A stretch of DNA of 64,000 nt from Malaciobacter pacificus. GTDB taxonomy: Bacteria; Campylobacterota; Campylobacteria; Campylobacterales; Arcobacteraceae. Made by a program: the position numbers and the translations under genes. Location of the stretch: positions 1,984,001 to 2,048,000 of the forward strand of contig NZ_CP035928.1 of assembly GCF_004214795.1 (NCBI RefSeq). The letters run 5' to 3'. Position 1 is the first letter of the stretch. Every line of letters starts with the position of its first letter. Shown piece after piece: positions 23,624 to 32,873 of the stretch. Below the pieces are notes generated by a model. That model searched no databases. It was given only the letters and a program-made list of their open reading frames with translations, and was not told the DNA's origin.

Positions 23624-25360
23624 TTAAACTTTTCCTTTTAACCACATAATTTGATATGGCTCAACTTTAAACTCTCTGGTTTGTTCTGCTTCTGAATCAC
23701 TGAATTCACCGCAATTTGTTGATAACAAATTACATAATGGCAAACTAATACTATCTGGTAAAACACAATTTACAACTTCATTTGAAAAATTATGTATTGC
23801 AACTATCCTTTGCTCATCACCACAACACTTTTTATCAATAACAAAAAGTCTTGAATCTAAATCTAAAAATTCAAATTTTCCAAAAGGATTAAAAGCTTCT
23901 TCATGTGTTCTAATAGAAATTAATCTTTTATAAGAATCAAATACCGTTTTAGGAAGACTTCCTAATGTACTTAATTCATTCTCTAACCAATCAATATTGT
24001 ACTTTTCTCTATTTATTGTTCTATTTTTACCAGAGTGTTTAACTCCATCTAAATAATTTCTTGAACCAACTAATGAATGAAAATAAATTCCAGGAACTCC
24101 AGGCATTGCTAAAACTGCTGCTTGAGTTACTAACATCCTTTTTATTCTAAGAGAGTCATCTTCATTAGGATGAGATAGTGCATCCATATATGAACAGTTT
24201 AATTCATAAGGAGTTTTTGTACCATCTGCTTCTGCTCTAAATGAAACTAATCCCCCATGTTCTTGAACTTTTTCAACCATATAATTAACTTCATTATCTT
24301 CTAATATTCCTTTAATTGGTCTAAGGCCTATTCCATCATGACTTGCAGTAAAGTTAAAAAAACATACTTTATCACTTGGAAGAGTTAAAGTTTTTGCCCA
24401 AGAGGTTAATGTTTTAGTGTTTTCATGCATTATTGAATGAACTAAAAGTGGAGGTAATGCAAAATTATATACCATTTGTGCTTCATCATCTCCACTACCA
24501 AAATATGAAACATTTTCATGGTGAGGCACATTTGTCTCTGTTATAATAATAACCTCAGGTGCTACTTCGTGTAAAACTTCTCTCATAAGTTGAATTAATT
24601 CATGAGTTTGAGGTAAGTGAACACACTCAGTTCCAATCTCTTTCCAAATAAATGCGATGGCATCAAGTCTGATTAGTGTTGCACCTTTTTCAATATAATA
24701 AAAAAGTGCATCAAGAACATTTCTTAAAACCCTATGACTTTTATAATTCAAGTCAACTTGGTCTTTAGAAAATGTTGTCCAAATATTATGAATTTTCCCA
24801 TTATCATCAACAAATTCACTTAAAAGAGGTGTTGCTCTAGGTCTTACAACATTACTTAAATCAATACTAGGGTCCACATCTATAAAGAAATCTTTGAAAT
24901 ACTCATCACCACTTAAATAGGCTCTAAACCAATCAGAAAATTGAGAAATATGATTTATTACACCATCAACCATAAGTCTATACTCTTTACTAATCTCTTC
25001 AATTTCACGCCAAGAACCCATGTGTGGATCAACTGCACTATAATTTACAACAGAAAACCCATCATCAGAAGAGTATGGATAAAAAGGTAAAATATGTATA
25101 GAATTAATAACACCTTTTAAATGAGCATCCATAAACTCTTTCAAAGTGTGAAGTGATGCTTCATGTTCTGTATTTACTTGATCACCATAAGTAATCAAAA
25201 TCACATCTTTTTGACTTAAATGATACTCATTTGACTTTATTCTAGATTTATATTTAAAAATTAAATCAATAATATCATTAACTGCTTGCTTTGCTATTTG
25301 AGGTGGATAAAGTCTATGTAGCCTTTTGTTTATTGTGTGTTCTTTATGTGAAATGTGCAT
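23624..25360 (-). CDS. GH13 subfamily-18 phosphorylase, probably glucosylglycerate phosphorylase
   Basis: A sucrose-phosphorylase-like enzyme of 578 residues. The GH13 nucleophile Asp is in ATLIRLDAIAFIWKE, the acid/base Glu in VIIITETNVPHHENVSYFG, and the third Asp in TASHDGIGLRP. Its neighbours gpgS, gpgP and glycerate kinase point to glucosylglycerate as substrate, giving glucose 1-phosphate and glycerate. Such enzymes are known (E. coli YcjM, Meiothermus). Sucrose or glucosylglycerol phosphorylase activity is the alternative. The start shares one base with the gpgS stop. Confidence 0.82.
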   Translation of the reverse strand: MHISHKEHTINKRLHRLYPPQIAKQAVNDIIDLIFKYKSRIKSNEYHLSQKDVILITYGDQVNTEHEASLHTLKEFMDAHLKGVINSIHILPFYPYSSDDGFSVVNYSAVDPHMGSWREIEEISKEYRLMVDGVINHISQFSDWFRAYLSGDEYFKDFFIDVDPSIDLSNVVRPRATPLLSEFVDDNGKIHNIWTTFSKDQVDLNYKSHRVLRNVLDALFYYIEKGATLIRLDAIAFIWKEIGTECVHLPQTHELIQLMREVLHEVAPEVIIITETNVPHHENVSYFGSGDDEAQMVYNFALPPLLVHSIMHENTKTLTSWAKTLTLPSDKVCFFNFTASHDGIGLRPIKGILEDNEVNYMVEKVQEHGGLVSFRAEADGTKTPYELNCSYMDALSHPNEDDSLRIKRMLVTQAAVLAMPGVPGIYFHSLVGSRNYLDGVKHSGKNRTINREKYNIDWLENELSTLGSLPKTVFDSYKRLISIRTHEEAFNPFGKFEFLDLDSRLFVIDKKCCGDEQRIVAIHNFSNEVVNCVLPDSISLPLCNLLSTNCGEFSDSEAEQTREFKVEPYQIMWLKGKV

Positions 25361-26571
25361 TATTTATTATCCTCTTTTACATACTCTTTAAATTTGTCTG
25401 AGAATTCAGGCATAACTGACCTAACTGTAATCCAAGGTGACATAGAAGGAACTCCCATAGGATCTTCATAAAACTCTTCAGCTGCTTCTTTAATAGCTTC
25501 TTGGAAAGCTTCTACTGTTTTGATCTCTTTTTCTCTGTTATACTCTAAGCCATTTAATTTACTTAGTGCATTATATTTTGAAATTTCAAATCTTGATTCT
25601 TGAAAATAAGTAGCAAGTAAAGTTTTAAATGACTGAACTGAAAATATAACACCCTCTTGAGCCATGATTCTAAAAATTGTTTTTGCAATATCATTTGCCA
25701 TTTTATAAATTCCACCACCGCTATTAGCACTTCCTAAATCTTGGTGTTTGTGTTCATAACTCTCCATTATTTCTGTTTGACAAATTCTTCTATTTGAAGT
25801 ATTTTTATAAACTTCACTTAAAGTAGAAACTTCTAATCCCCAAGTAGGAGAAATTCCAATTCCTCTACCTAAACTTCTAATAAATGAAAATTCACCTGAA
25901 AGTGCATACCTAAAACTTTCCATATAATCTAAATATTTACTTGTTCCATATACTTTTTTTAATGAATTAATTAATGGAGTGTATAAAAGTCTAGTAGCTC
26001 GACCATGAAGTTTATTAGTAACTCTTGAGTAAAAACCTTTATTAAACTCTAAATCAAGTGCAGGATGAACAATAGGATAAAAAAGTCGTGCTGGAACTTC
26101 CCTTGTATAAGTTACAATATCACAATCATGAAGTGCAAAAGCATAAGCATCTTTATCTGTTAATCCATAACCTAACATTGTCCATACATTTCTTCCTTTA
26201 CCAGGAGTATTAAGTCCAGGGAAACCTTCAGCTGTTAAATCATTATAAAGTTCTTTAATTCTTGGACCATCATTCCATAATACATCAACTTTACATGGTA
26301 AAACAGACATCAGTTTTTTAACCTCTTCAAACTGCTCTTTTGTAGCTTGATCTAATCCTAAAATGATTTTATACAGATATTTAACACCCTTTAACTCTTC
26401 AATAATTTTATGCATTGCTGGTGTTTCAAACTCAGAATAAAGGGCTGGAAGTAAAAGAACCATTTTCCTTCTTTTCCCAAACTCCTCTAACTCTTTTTCC
26501 ATATCTTCTAAACTTCTATTACCTAAATCTTGAAGTGTTGTTACAACTCCATTTTGAAAAAAATCAGCCAT
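25360..26571 (-). CDS. gpgS: Glucosyl-3-phosphoglycerate synthase (GT81)
   Basis: Joins NDP-glucose and 3-phosphoglycerate to glucosyl-3-phosphoglycerate, the precursor of the compatible solute glucosylglycerate. The 403-residue protein begins MADFFQNGVVTTL, like marine bacterial GpgS. The acceptor/donor region includes NTPGKGRNVWTML and the metal-binding Asp-Cys-Asp in FALHDCDIVTYTR. Mannosyl transfer is a less likely alternative. It shares one base with each neighbour. Confidence 0.87.
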   Translation of the reverse strand: MADFFQNGVVTTLQDLGNRSLEDMEKELEEFGKRRKMVLLLPALYSEFETPAMHKIIEELKGVKYLYKIILGLDQATKEQFEEVKKLMSVLPCKVDVLWNDGPRIKELYNDLTAEGFPGLNTPGKGRNVWTMLGYGLTDKDAYAFALHDCDIVTYTREVPARLFYPIVHPALDLEFNKGFYSRVTNKLHGRATRLLYTPLINSLKKVYGTSKYLDYMESFRYALSGEFSFIRSLGRGIGISPTWGLEVSTLSEVYKNTSNRRICQTEIMESYEHKHQDLGSANSGGGIYKMANDIAKTIFRIMAQEGVIFSVQSFKTLLATYFQESRFEISKYNALSKLNGLEYNREKEIKTVEAFQEAIKEAAEEFYEDPMGVPSMSPWITVRSVMPEFSDKFKEYVKEDNK

Positions 26572-27725
26572 TATCTCTCCTTAATAACTATTATAAAATC
26601 CATTACATTTGTTCCAGTAATTCCTATTGTAAAGTCATATCCTAAACTTTTAAAAAAACTGTTACTATCACTATTTTCTAAATATTTTTTTGCATCTATT
26701 TTCAATTCATCTATTTTTTTATAAATATCATTATCTACAAAAGCACCATTTGCATCACTATTTCCATCAATTCCATCACTTCCAGCACACAAAAGTGAAA
26801 TTTTTTTATTTACAACTTTTTCAAGTAATAATCTTAAAGCCAACTCTTGGTTTCGTCCACCCTTTCCATTTCCCTTTGGATTAGTAGTAGTCTCTCCTCC
26901 AATTAACAAACAAAAGCTATCATATTTTTCATCATATTTTTTGATTTTTTGCTTTATATATTTTGTAGCATCAATTGAGTTTTTATCTAAAGTAGTTGTT
27001 AAAATCTTTGTTTTATCTACTTTTGATTCAATATATTTTTTAGAAGCTTTTAGGGCAATTTCATTATTACCTATTATTTTATGTTCAAATTTTCCATTAT
27101 TCATAGGTGCTGAACCAATTGTATTTATATCATCACCAATTACATCACTTAAAACTAATACTTTTCCATTGGCTTTAATTTCATTTGCTAATTTTCCACC
27201 TTTGATTTGAGAAATTGATTTTCTAACACTATTTAAAGCTTTTATATCAATTCCACTTACTAATAAAGCCTTTGAGATTTTTGTAAAATCTTCTAAATTA
27301 AGACCATCAATTGGCTTTTCAATAACAGCAGATGCACCACCTGATAAAAAGAAGATAAAGTAATCATTTTTCTTTAGCTGTTTTACTTTTTTAAGTAATT
27401 TTTCACCTACTTTTATACTTTTTTTACTAACTACAGGATGGCTTGAAGTATAGTGTTTGATATATTTTAGTTTTCCCCTTGAAGTTGAAATTGCAACTCC
27501 ATCTTTTATTTTATTCCCTAAGATTTTTTCACACTGTTTAGCCATTGAAAAACCTGCTTTTCCAACACTAAAAACATATAAATTATCAATTTTATTTAAA
27601 TCTATTTTTTCATTATTGATAATTAATATATTATCTTCCAAAGATACATTATCTTTTACAATATTTTTTGCTTTTACTTTATTCAAAGCTTTAAAATATG
27701 TTTTTTCAAGTAGTTTTCTAGACAT
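26571..27725 (-). CDS. Glycerate kinase, MOFRL (GckA/TtuD) type
   Basis: A DUF4147 N-terminal domain and a C-terminal MOFRL domain, 384 residues. Visible landmarks are VGKAGFSMA, SSHPVVSKKS, FFLSGGASAVIEKP, GGETTTNPKGNGKGGRNQELALR and the end GITGTNVMDFIIVI. This class makes 2-phosphoglycerate from glycerate. Placed between gpgS and gpgP, it would salvage glycerate set free by the phosphorylase. It overlaps gpgP by 8 bases. Confidence 0.92.
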   Translation of the reverse strand: MSRKLLEKTYFKALNKVKAKNIVKDNVSLEDNILIINNEKIDLNKIDNLYVFSVGKAGFSMAKQCEKILGNKIKDGVAISTSRGKLKYIKHYTSSHPVVSKKSIKVGEKLLKKVKQLKKNDYFIFFLSGGASAVIEKPIDGLNLEDFTKISKALLVSGIDIKALNSVRKSISQIKGGKLANEIKANGKVLVLSDVIGDDINTIGSAPMNNGKFEHKIIGNNEIALKASKKYIESKVDKTKILTTTLDKNSIDATKYIKQKIKKYDEKYDSFCLLIGGETTTNPKGNGKGGRNQELALRLLLEKVVNKKISLLCAGSDGIDGNSDANGAFVDNDIYKKIDELKIDAKKYLENSDSNSFFKSLGYDFTIGITGTNVMDFIIVIKER

Positions 27726-28512
27726 TTTTTAACACCATCTCATTCCAACCTTTCGCACCTTTAAAAGTTGATTTTTGTATATTTTCATTTTCATATGCTA
27801 CATAATTACCTTCGTGATTTTTTATAATAATTGGTAAATCTACATTTTCAAACATAGCTATATCATTTTGTCCATCACCAAGTCCTATTGATTTTATTTT
27901 ATCATCGTAAAGTTTCTCAAATATTTCAATAGTTTTTTTTATAGCCATTCCCTTATCTTGATTTTCACCCATTAAATGATAAAATCTTCCACCTTTAGTA
28001 ATTTTAATTCCATACTCTTTAGCTTTTTTTGATAATTCAATAACTTTACTTTCATCTTCTATTATGAAAGGTTCTGTAAATCCTCTTTTAACTGATAATT
28101 CACATCTATTAATTGATAATCCAGTTAAAGAAGAGACCTCTTGCAGACTCATATCACTAAACCCTTTCATTTTATACTCATCTTTAAAATTATTATAAAA
28201 TCTTAGAATCTCTTTATATTCTTTTCCTAAAATAAAAACATGAAAATTATCAATTTCATTTAAAAAAGTTAAATCAAAATTATTGTAATTTTTAGGAAAA
28301 TAAATAGCTGCACCATTTTCTATAATAAAAGGCTCTTTTATTCCAACATCATCTTGAAGTAATAAAGCTTCATCTTTTGTCTTACTTGTATTAAAAATTA
28401 AAGGGATTTTTTTTAATAGAACTAATTTTCTAGCTTCAAAAGACTCTTTAAAAGAGTAATTATCGTGATTTAAAAAAGTTCCATCTAAATCCGTGAATAT
28501 TACTGTGTTCAT
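27718..28512 (-). CDS. gpgP: Glucosyl/mannosyl-3-phosphoglycerate phosphatase (HAD)
   Basis: HAD subfamily IIB phosphatase, 264 residues. Motif I is FTDLDGTFLNHDNYSF, motif II is FNTSK, and the C-terminal motif is SIGLGDGQNDIAMFENVD. It resembles mannosyl-3-phosphoglycerate phosphatase. With gpgS nearby it should remove the phosphate from glucosyl-3-phosphoglycerate. It is the first gene of the minus-strand operon and is divergent from panB. Confidence 0.87.
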   Translation of the reverse strand: MNTVIFTDLDGTFLNHDNYSFKESFEARKLVLLKKIPLIFNTSKTKDEALLLQDDVGIKEPFIIENGAAIYFPKNYNNFDLTFLNEIDNFHVFILGKEYKEILRFYNNFKDEYKMKGFSDMSLQEVSSLTGLSINRCELSVKRGFTEPFIIEDESKVIELSKKAKEYGIKITKGGRFYHLMGENQDKGMAIKKTIEIFEKLYDDKIKSIGLGDGQNDIAMFENVDLPIIIKNHEGNYVAYENENIQKSTFKGAKGWNEMVLKNV

Positions 28513-28634
28513 AATTTATGATAACATTAAATAACCAAAACAACAAACTAGATATGTATAAAAAATATACACAAATTTCAATATGTAATATTTTTATAAA
28601 TAAAAAAGATTTTTGTGCTAGAATATTACTTTAA

Positions 28635-28640
28635 TATAAT
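28635..28640 (+). promoter_or_regulatory. Likely -10 element of panB
   Basis: TATAAT 16 bases before the panB ATG, in the 144-base divergent gap. RNA would have a leader of only about 10 bases, which includes GGGAT as RBS. No clear -35 is seen. The rest of the gap is AT-rich, and I cannot place the gpgP promoter with confidence. Confidence 0.4.
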
Positions 28641-28656
28641 TATGGGATAAAATATT

Positions 28657-29466
28657 ATGAGTATAATCAAAAACGATTTTGAAAAAATGAATATTACAAA
28701 AATTAAGAACTCTAAAAATAATAAAAAACTAACAATGATTACTGCATATGACGCACTATTTTCTAAACTATTTAGTGAAATAGCTGATATGATTTTAGTT
28801 GGTGATAGTTTAAATATGAGCTTTGCAGGAAAGCCAGATACTTTAAGCGCAACACTTGATCAGATGATTTATCACACAAATGCTGTGTGTGCTGGCGCTC
28901 CTAAAGCCTTTGTTGTACTTGACATGCCATTTGGCAGTTATATAAATGAAAATCAAGCCTTAGAAAATGCAGCTAAAGTTTATGCACAAACAAATGCAGC
29001 AGCAATTAAGATTGAAGGTGGAGAAGATAGAGCACATATTATAGAACATCTAACAAAAAATTCAATTGCCGTTATGGGGCATATTGGTTTAATGCCTCAA
29101 TATGTAAGAAGTGAAGGTGGATATAAAGTAAGAGGTAAATCTAAAGAAGATGAAGAACAACTTATCAAAGATGCTATTGCAGTTGAAAAAGCTGGTGCAT
29201 TTTGTATCGTTGTTGAAGGTGTTATGAGTGATGTTGCTAAAAAAATTACTGAAGCTGTTAGTATTCCAATTATTGGAATTGGTGCAGGGAATGTAACAGA
29301 TGGGCAAGTTTTAGTTTGGTCAGATATGTTAGGTTTCTTTGAAGATTTTAAACCAAAGTTTGTAAGACACTATTTAAATGGTGCAAAGCTTGTTAAAGAA
29401 GCTGTTAATCAATATAGAAGTGATGTTCAAGACTCTTCATTTCCATCAAAAGAAGAAGAGTACTAA
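28657..29466 (+). CDS. panB: 3-Methyl-2-oxobutanoate hydroxymethyltransferase
   Basis: Makes ketopantoate in pantothenate and CoA synthesis. The 269-residue TIM-barrel protein shows MITAYDALFSKLF, ILVGDSLNMSFAG (metal Asp), LDMPFGSY, AIKIEGGE, MGHIGLMPQYV and IGIGAGNVTDGQVLVWSDMLG, all diagnostic. It is 5 bases before ruvB and divergent from the glucosylglycerate operon. Confidence 0.97.
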   Translation: MSIIKNDFEKMNITKIKNSKNNKKLTMITAYDALFSKLFSEIADMILVGDSLNMSFAGKPDTLSATLDQMIYHTNAVCAGAPKAFVVLDMPFGSYINENQALENAAKVYAQTNAAAIKIEGGEDRAHIIEHLTKNSIAVMGHIGLMPQYVRSEGGYKVRGKSKEDEEQLIKDAIAVEKAGAFCIVVEGVMSDVAKKITEAVSIPIIGIGAGNVTDGQVLVWSDMLGFFEDFKPKFVRHYLNGAKLVKEAVNQYRSDVQDSSFPSKEEEY

Positions 29467-29471
29467 AATAG

Positions 29472-30500
29472 ATGGAAAGAGTTGTCGAAGTAGAATCAGT
29501 ATCTTTTGAAGAGGATAAAAATGAAGTAAGTTTACGTCCTTCTTCATGGGATGATTACATTGGTCAAGAAAAAATCAAGAAAAATCTAAAAGTATTTATT
29601 GAAGCTAGTAAAAAAAGAGGTGAAGCCTTGGACCATATTTTGTTTTATGGACCTCCAGGACTTGGTAAAACTACAATTTCATACCTAATTTCAAATGAAA
29701 TGAACTCAAATATCAAAGTAACAGCTGGGCCAATGATTGAAAAAAGTGGAGATTTAGCGGCAATTTTAACTAACCTTGAAGAGGGAGATATTCTATTTAT
29801 TGATGAGATACATAGACTAAGTCCTGCTGTTGAAGAGATACTTTATCCAGCCATGGAAGATTATAGACTAGATATTATTATTGGAAGTGGACCTGCTGCA
29901 CAAACTGTTAAAATTGACTTACCTAGATTTACTTTAATTGGGGCAACAACAAGGGCAGGAATGTTATCAAATCCACTTAGAGAGAGATTTGGTATGCACT
30001 TTAGAATGCAGTTTTATACTCACGATGAATTAGCAAAAATTATTCAAAAAGCCTCTTTTAAATTAGAAAAAGAGTGTGAAAATGATGCTGCGCTTGAAAT
30101 TTCAAGAAGAAGTAGAGGAACTCCTAGGGTTGCATTAAGACTTTTAAGAAGAGTTAGAGACTTTTCTGAAGTTGAAAATGAACAAACAATTCATTTAAAA
30201 CGATGTAAATATGCTTTAGATGAACTTGGTGTAAATGACAGTGGTTTTGATGAAATGGATATTAGATTACTTGAATTACTAGTATCTAATAAGGGTAAAC
30301 CAATGGGACTTTCTACACTGGCAGCAGCTCTAAGTGAAGATGAAGGAACAATTGAAGATGCCATTGAGCCTTATTTGCTAGCAAATGGATTTATTGAAAG
30401 AACAGCTAGAGGTAGAGTTGCAAGTGTTAAAACATATGAAATGTTTAGACTTTCATATCCTGGAAGTGAAAAACTTGATGACCAAGGAAGTTTATTTTGA
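29472..30500 (+). CDS. ruvB: Holliday-junction branch-migration helicase RuvB
   Basis: Hexameric AAA+ motor of RuvABC. Walker A is [10 protein letters not shown], Walker B is [11 protein letters not shown], and sensor 1 is IGATTRAG. The C-terminal winged helix binds DNA. The length (342) is usual. Its stop overlaps the following permease gene by 4 bases. Confidence 0.98.
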   Translation: MERVVEVESVSFEEDKNEVSLRPSSWDDYIGQEKIKKNLKVFIEASKKRGEALDHILFYGPPGLGKTTISYLISNEMNSNIKVTAGPMIEKSGDLAAILTNLEEGDILFIDEIHRLSPAVEEILYPAMEDYRLDIIIGSGPAAQTVKIDLPRFTLIGATTRAGMLSNPLRERFGMHFRMQFYTHDELAKIIQKASFKLEKECENDAALEISRRSRGTPRVALRLLRRVRDFSEVENEQTIHLKRCKYALDELGVNDSGFDEMDIRLLELLVSNKGKPMGLSTLAAALSEDEGTIEDAIEPYLLANGFIERTARGRVASVKTYEMFRLSYPGSEKLDDQGSLF

Positions 30501-31543
30501 AAGCAGTTTATTTCCTAATAGCCATTGCAATTATTACTATTTACTTTATGGTAGAACTATTTAGTCCATTTTTAAAATCAATGTTTGTTGCCTTACTTTT
30601 AACAGTAGCAACTAGTTCACTAACTACATATTTTGAAAATAGACTAAAAACTAGAGTTCTAGCAACAATTGTTATGACTATTGGATTAACTGCTTTATTT
30701 TTCCTACCTATTTTATACTGTATATTTTCATTTGCTAATTTCTTTAATCATGTGAATCAACAAGAATTAATAGCTAGTTTAAATGATTTAAAACTTTGGC
30801 TAGTTGCATTATCTAAAGATTTTACTTTTTTACAAGATTTTGTAACACAAATTACATCTAAAATTGATGTAGGGAAAACTGTACAAAATGTACTATCTAT
30901 TGGTGCATACTTAGGGAAGAACTCTGCAAAATTTATGATGGATATGGTTTTTATTTTAATATTCTTTTTCTTTTTTACACTATATTCAACATCAATTGCA
31001 ACCTTTGTAAAAGATTTACTACCTATTAAAAAAGATGATTCAATAGTACTATTTTATGAATCATCAAATGTGATGACAGTAGTTTTATACTCTATTTTAA
31101 TAACAGCTATTTTTGAAGGTTTTCTATTTGGTTTCTTTTTGAGTTTATTTCATTATGATGGTTTATTACTTGGAGTTTTATATGGTTTTGCTTCATTAAT
31201 TCCAGTTGTTGGAGGAATCATAATGTGGCTTCCTGTAGTAATTTATGAAGCTAGTACAAACTCTATGACAAATGCTGTTATAATCGCACTTTATTCAATC
31301 ATAGTTATATCAATAATTGCAGATACCTTTATAAAACCTATAATAATAAAATATATCAATCAAAGGGTTGTTAAAACTCCAACTAGAGTAAATGAGTTAT
31401 TAATATTCTTCTCAATAGTTGCAGGACTTTCAACAATTGGTTTTTGGGGAATGATTATTGGTCCTGCAATCGTAACATTTTTTATATCAATCATGCACTT
31501 ACTTAAAAAGTATAGTGATGATTTTAAAGAAAATACTCCTTAA
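30497..31543 (+). CDS. AI-2E-family (YdiK/PerM-like) transporter
   Basis: A 348-residue inner-membrane protein with about 8 helices and the family pattern: paired N-terminal helices, an amphipathic central stretch, then [21 protein letters not shown] and the C-terminal [17 protein letters not shown]. Members have been linked to autoinducer export or Na+/H+ exchange. The substrate is unknown. It is coupled to ruvB by a 4-base overlap. Confidence 0.9.
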   Translation: MKAVYFLIAIAIITIYFMVELFSPFLKSMFVALLLTVATSSLTTYFENRLKTRVLATIVMTIGLTALFFLPILYCIFSFANFFNHVNQQELIASLNDLKLWLVALSKDFTFLQDFVTQITSKIDVGKTVQNVLSIGAYLGKNSAKFMMDMVFILIFFFFFTLYSTSIATFVKDLLPIKKDDSIVLFYESSNVMTVVLYSILITAIFEGFLFGFFLSLFHYDGLLLGVLYGFASLIPVVGGIIMWLPVVIYEASTNSMTNAVIIALYSIIVISIIADTFIKPIIIKYINQRVVKTPTRVNELLIFFSIVAGLSTIGFWGMIIGPAIVTFFISIMHLLKKYSDDFKENTP

Positions 31544-31558
31544 AAAAGAGTTATTTTC

Positions 31559-32305
31559 TTATAAGTCTCCACTTTCACAAACACCCGAGTAAGAAGAGAT
31601 TCCATAATCTAAATTTGAAACAGATTTAAATCCTAAATCTAACATAATTCTTTGACAATATGCACTTCTGCTTCCACTTAAACAATAAACAACTACTGGT
31701 GTTTCTTTTTCATTATTTATTCTCTCTAATGCTTGATAAAATGATGTAGTTGGAATTAAATGATCAGTTCCTTTAATTCTTTGACTTACCCACTCCATCC
31801 ATTCTCTAGTATCTACTAAATTAAATTTGATAATACCTGCTTCTCTTGCTTCAAGTAAAGATTCTAATTCAGCCGCATTTACTTCTTGCTTAGAAAGTAA
31901 TTCCTCACACTCTTCTTTAGTCAATCCTTCATGTGCAGCAACTGCATCATGTAAATGATTCTGTTGTGAAAGTTTTTCAGCATTTTCTTTAGTATTAAAA
32001 ATACCACAGTGACAACTCCCTTTTGAAGGAATTTCATTTGTAAGTGCTGGAACACATGGACACATTCTATTTTCACTATTTGATTCTTGCTCAGCTGGAG
32101 TTTGTCCAATAACCATAAAACATGGACAAAATCTTTTTCCATAAATCATTTTATTTCTAGTTAAACCCATTTGGATAGATTCATTAACTTCACTATCTGG
32201 GTTATAAACAAGTGAGTGTTCTTTTAGTACATTATCTGTAAATTGTTTTGTAAGTTCTAGTTCTATTTGAAACTCTTCAGAGTTTGTATCAATCTTTCTA
32301 ATCAT
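31559..32305 (-). CDS. Ferredoxin:thioredoxin reductase catalytic domain fused to rhodanese
   Basis: A 248-residue fusion. The N-terminal half has the FTR catalytic pattern CPC, CPC, CHC (C60/C62, C82/C84, C98/C100), which in FTR holds a [4Fe-4S] cluster next to a redox disulfide. The spacings are longer than in plant FTR. After a helical linker, residues 155-248 form a rhodanese domain with active-site C208 in VVVYCLSGSRSAYCQ. The ATG at 32305 has AGGAAA upstream and is chosen over an in-frame TTG 8 codons earlier. No FTR variable subunit is adjacent. It may pass electrons or sulfur. Confidence 0.85.
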   Translation of the reverse strand: MIRKIDTNSEEFQIELELTKQFTDNVLKEHSLVYNPDSEVNESIQMGLTRNKMIYGKRFCPCFMVIGQTPAEQESNSENRMCPCVPALTNEIPSKGSCHCGIFNTKENAEKLSQQNHLHDAVAAHEGLTKEECEELLSKQEVNAAELESLLEAREAGIIKFNLVDTREWMEWVSQRIKGTDHLIPTTSFYQALERINNEKETPVVVYCLSGSRSAYCQRIMLDLGFKSVSNLDYGISSYSGVCESGDL

Positions 32306-32366
32306 AATATTTCCTAATATTTTTTTCAAGTGGATATATTATTATAAACTATATTAATTTATGAAA

Positions 32367-32771
32367 TTAATTGCTTTCAATAAACTCTAAAAAAATTTCT
32401 GAAACATCATTAGATGAAAAGCTTCTTTCATCATTAAGTGTAAAATCTCTCAAAATTTCACTCTTTATATTAGTTAAATTTTTTATATTTTTAAATCCCA
32501 TAGACCAATTAGGGAAATATCTTGCATTTGTTTCTTCTTCAAGTAATTCTATTACATCTCTATGACGTGAATCATCTTTTATTTTATTAAAAAGATTAAG
32601 AACATTTGATTTTTCACCTTCTAAACATTGTAAAAAAGTCCGTCCCTTAACTACTAATAAACCAGTTATATTTTTATTTTCATTAGATTTTTTAGCATTC
32701 TTAAGTAGACTTTCTAATTCATTTGTTGAGAAATCTTTATTTGCTGTACTCATATACATAAGTCTATACAT
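32367..32771 (-). CDS. BLUF-domain blue-light sensor
   Basis: A flavin-binding photoreceptor domain with a short C-terminal tail, 134 residues. The key residues line up with Slr1694: Y6 (RLMYMSTA), N30, Q48 (FLQCLEG), W89 and M91 (PNWSMGF). NITGLLVV and DDSRHRDV are typical. There is no output domain, so it should signal through protein partners or oligomer change. The flanking genes are an FTR fusion and aat, with no clear effector. Confidence 0.92.
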   Translation of the reverse strand: MYRLMYMSTANKDFSTNELESLLKNAKKSNENKNITGLLVVKGRTFLQCLEGEKSNVLNLFNKIKDDSRHRDVIELLEEETNARYFPNWSMGFKNIKNLTNIKSEILRDFTLNDERSFSSNDVSEIFLEFIESN

Positions 32772-32873
32772 TCGAAACTCCCACTATTAGAATCATTTAT
32801 TTATTATTATAATAAACAATTTCTTATTTCTATTTAATTAAACAAATTTATACACCTTGTAATTACTAAATGT

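Noticed and set aside
6648-28512. Frequent 8-base gene overlaps (for example 9267, 12697, 17274, 22148 and 27718)
   Set aside because: Such overlaps are common in compact bacterial genomes and need no special explanation.
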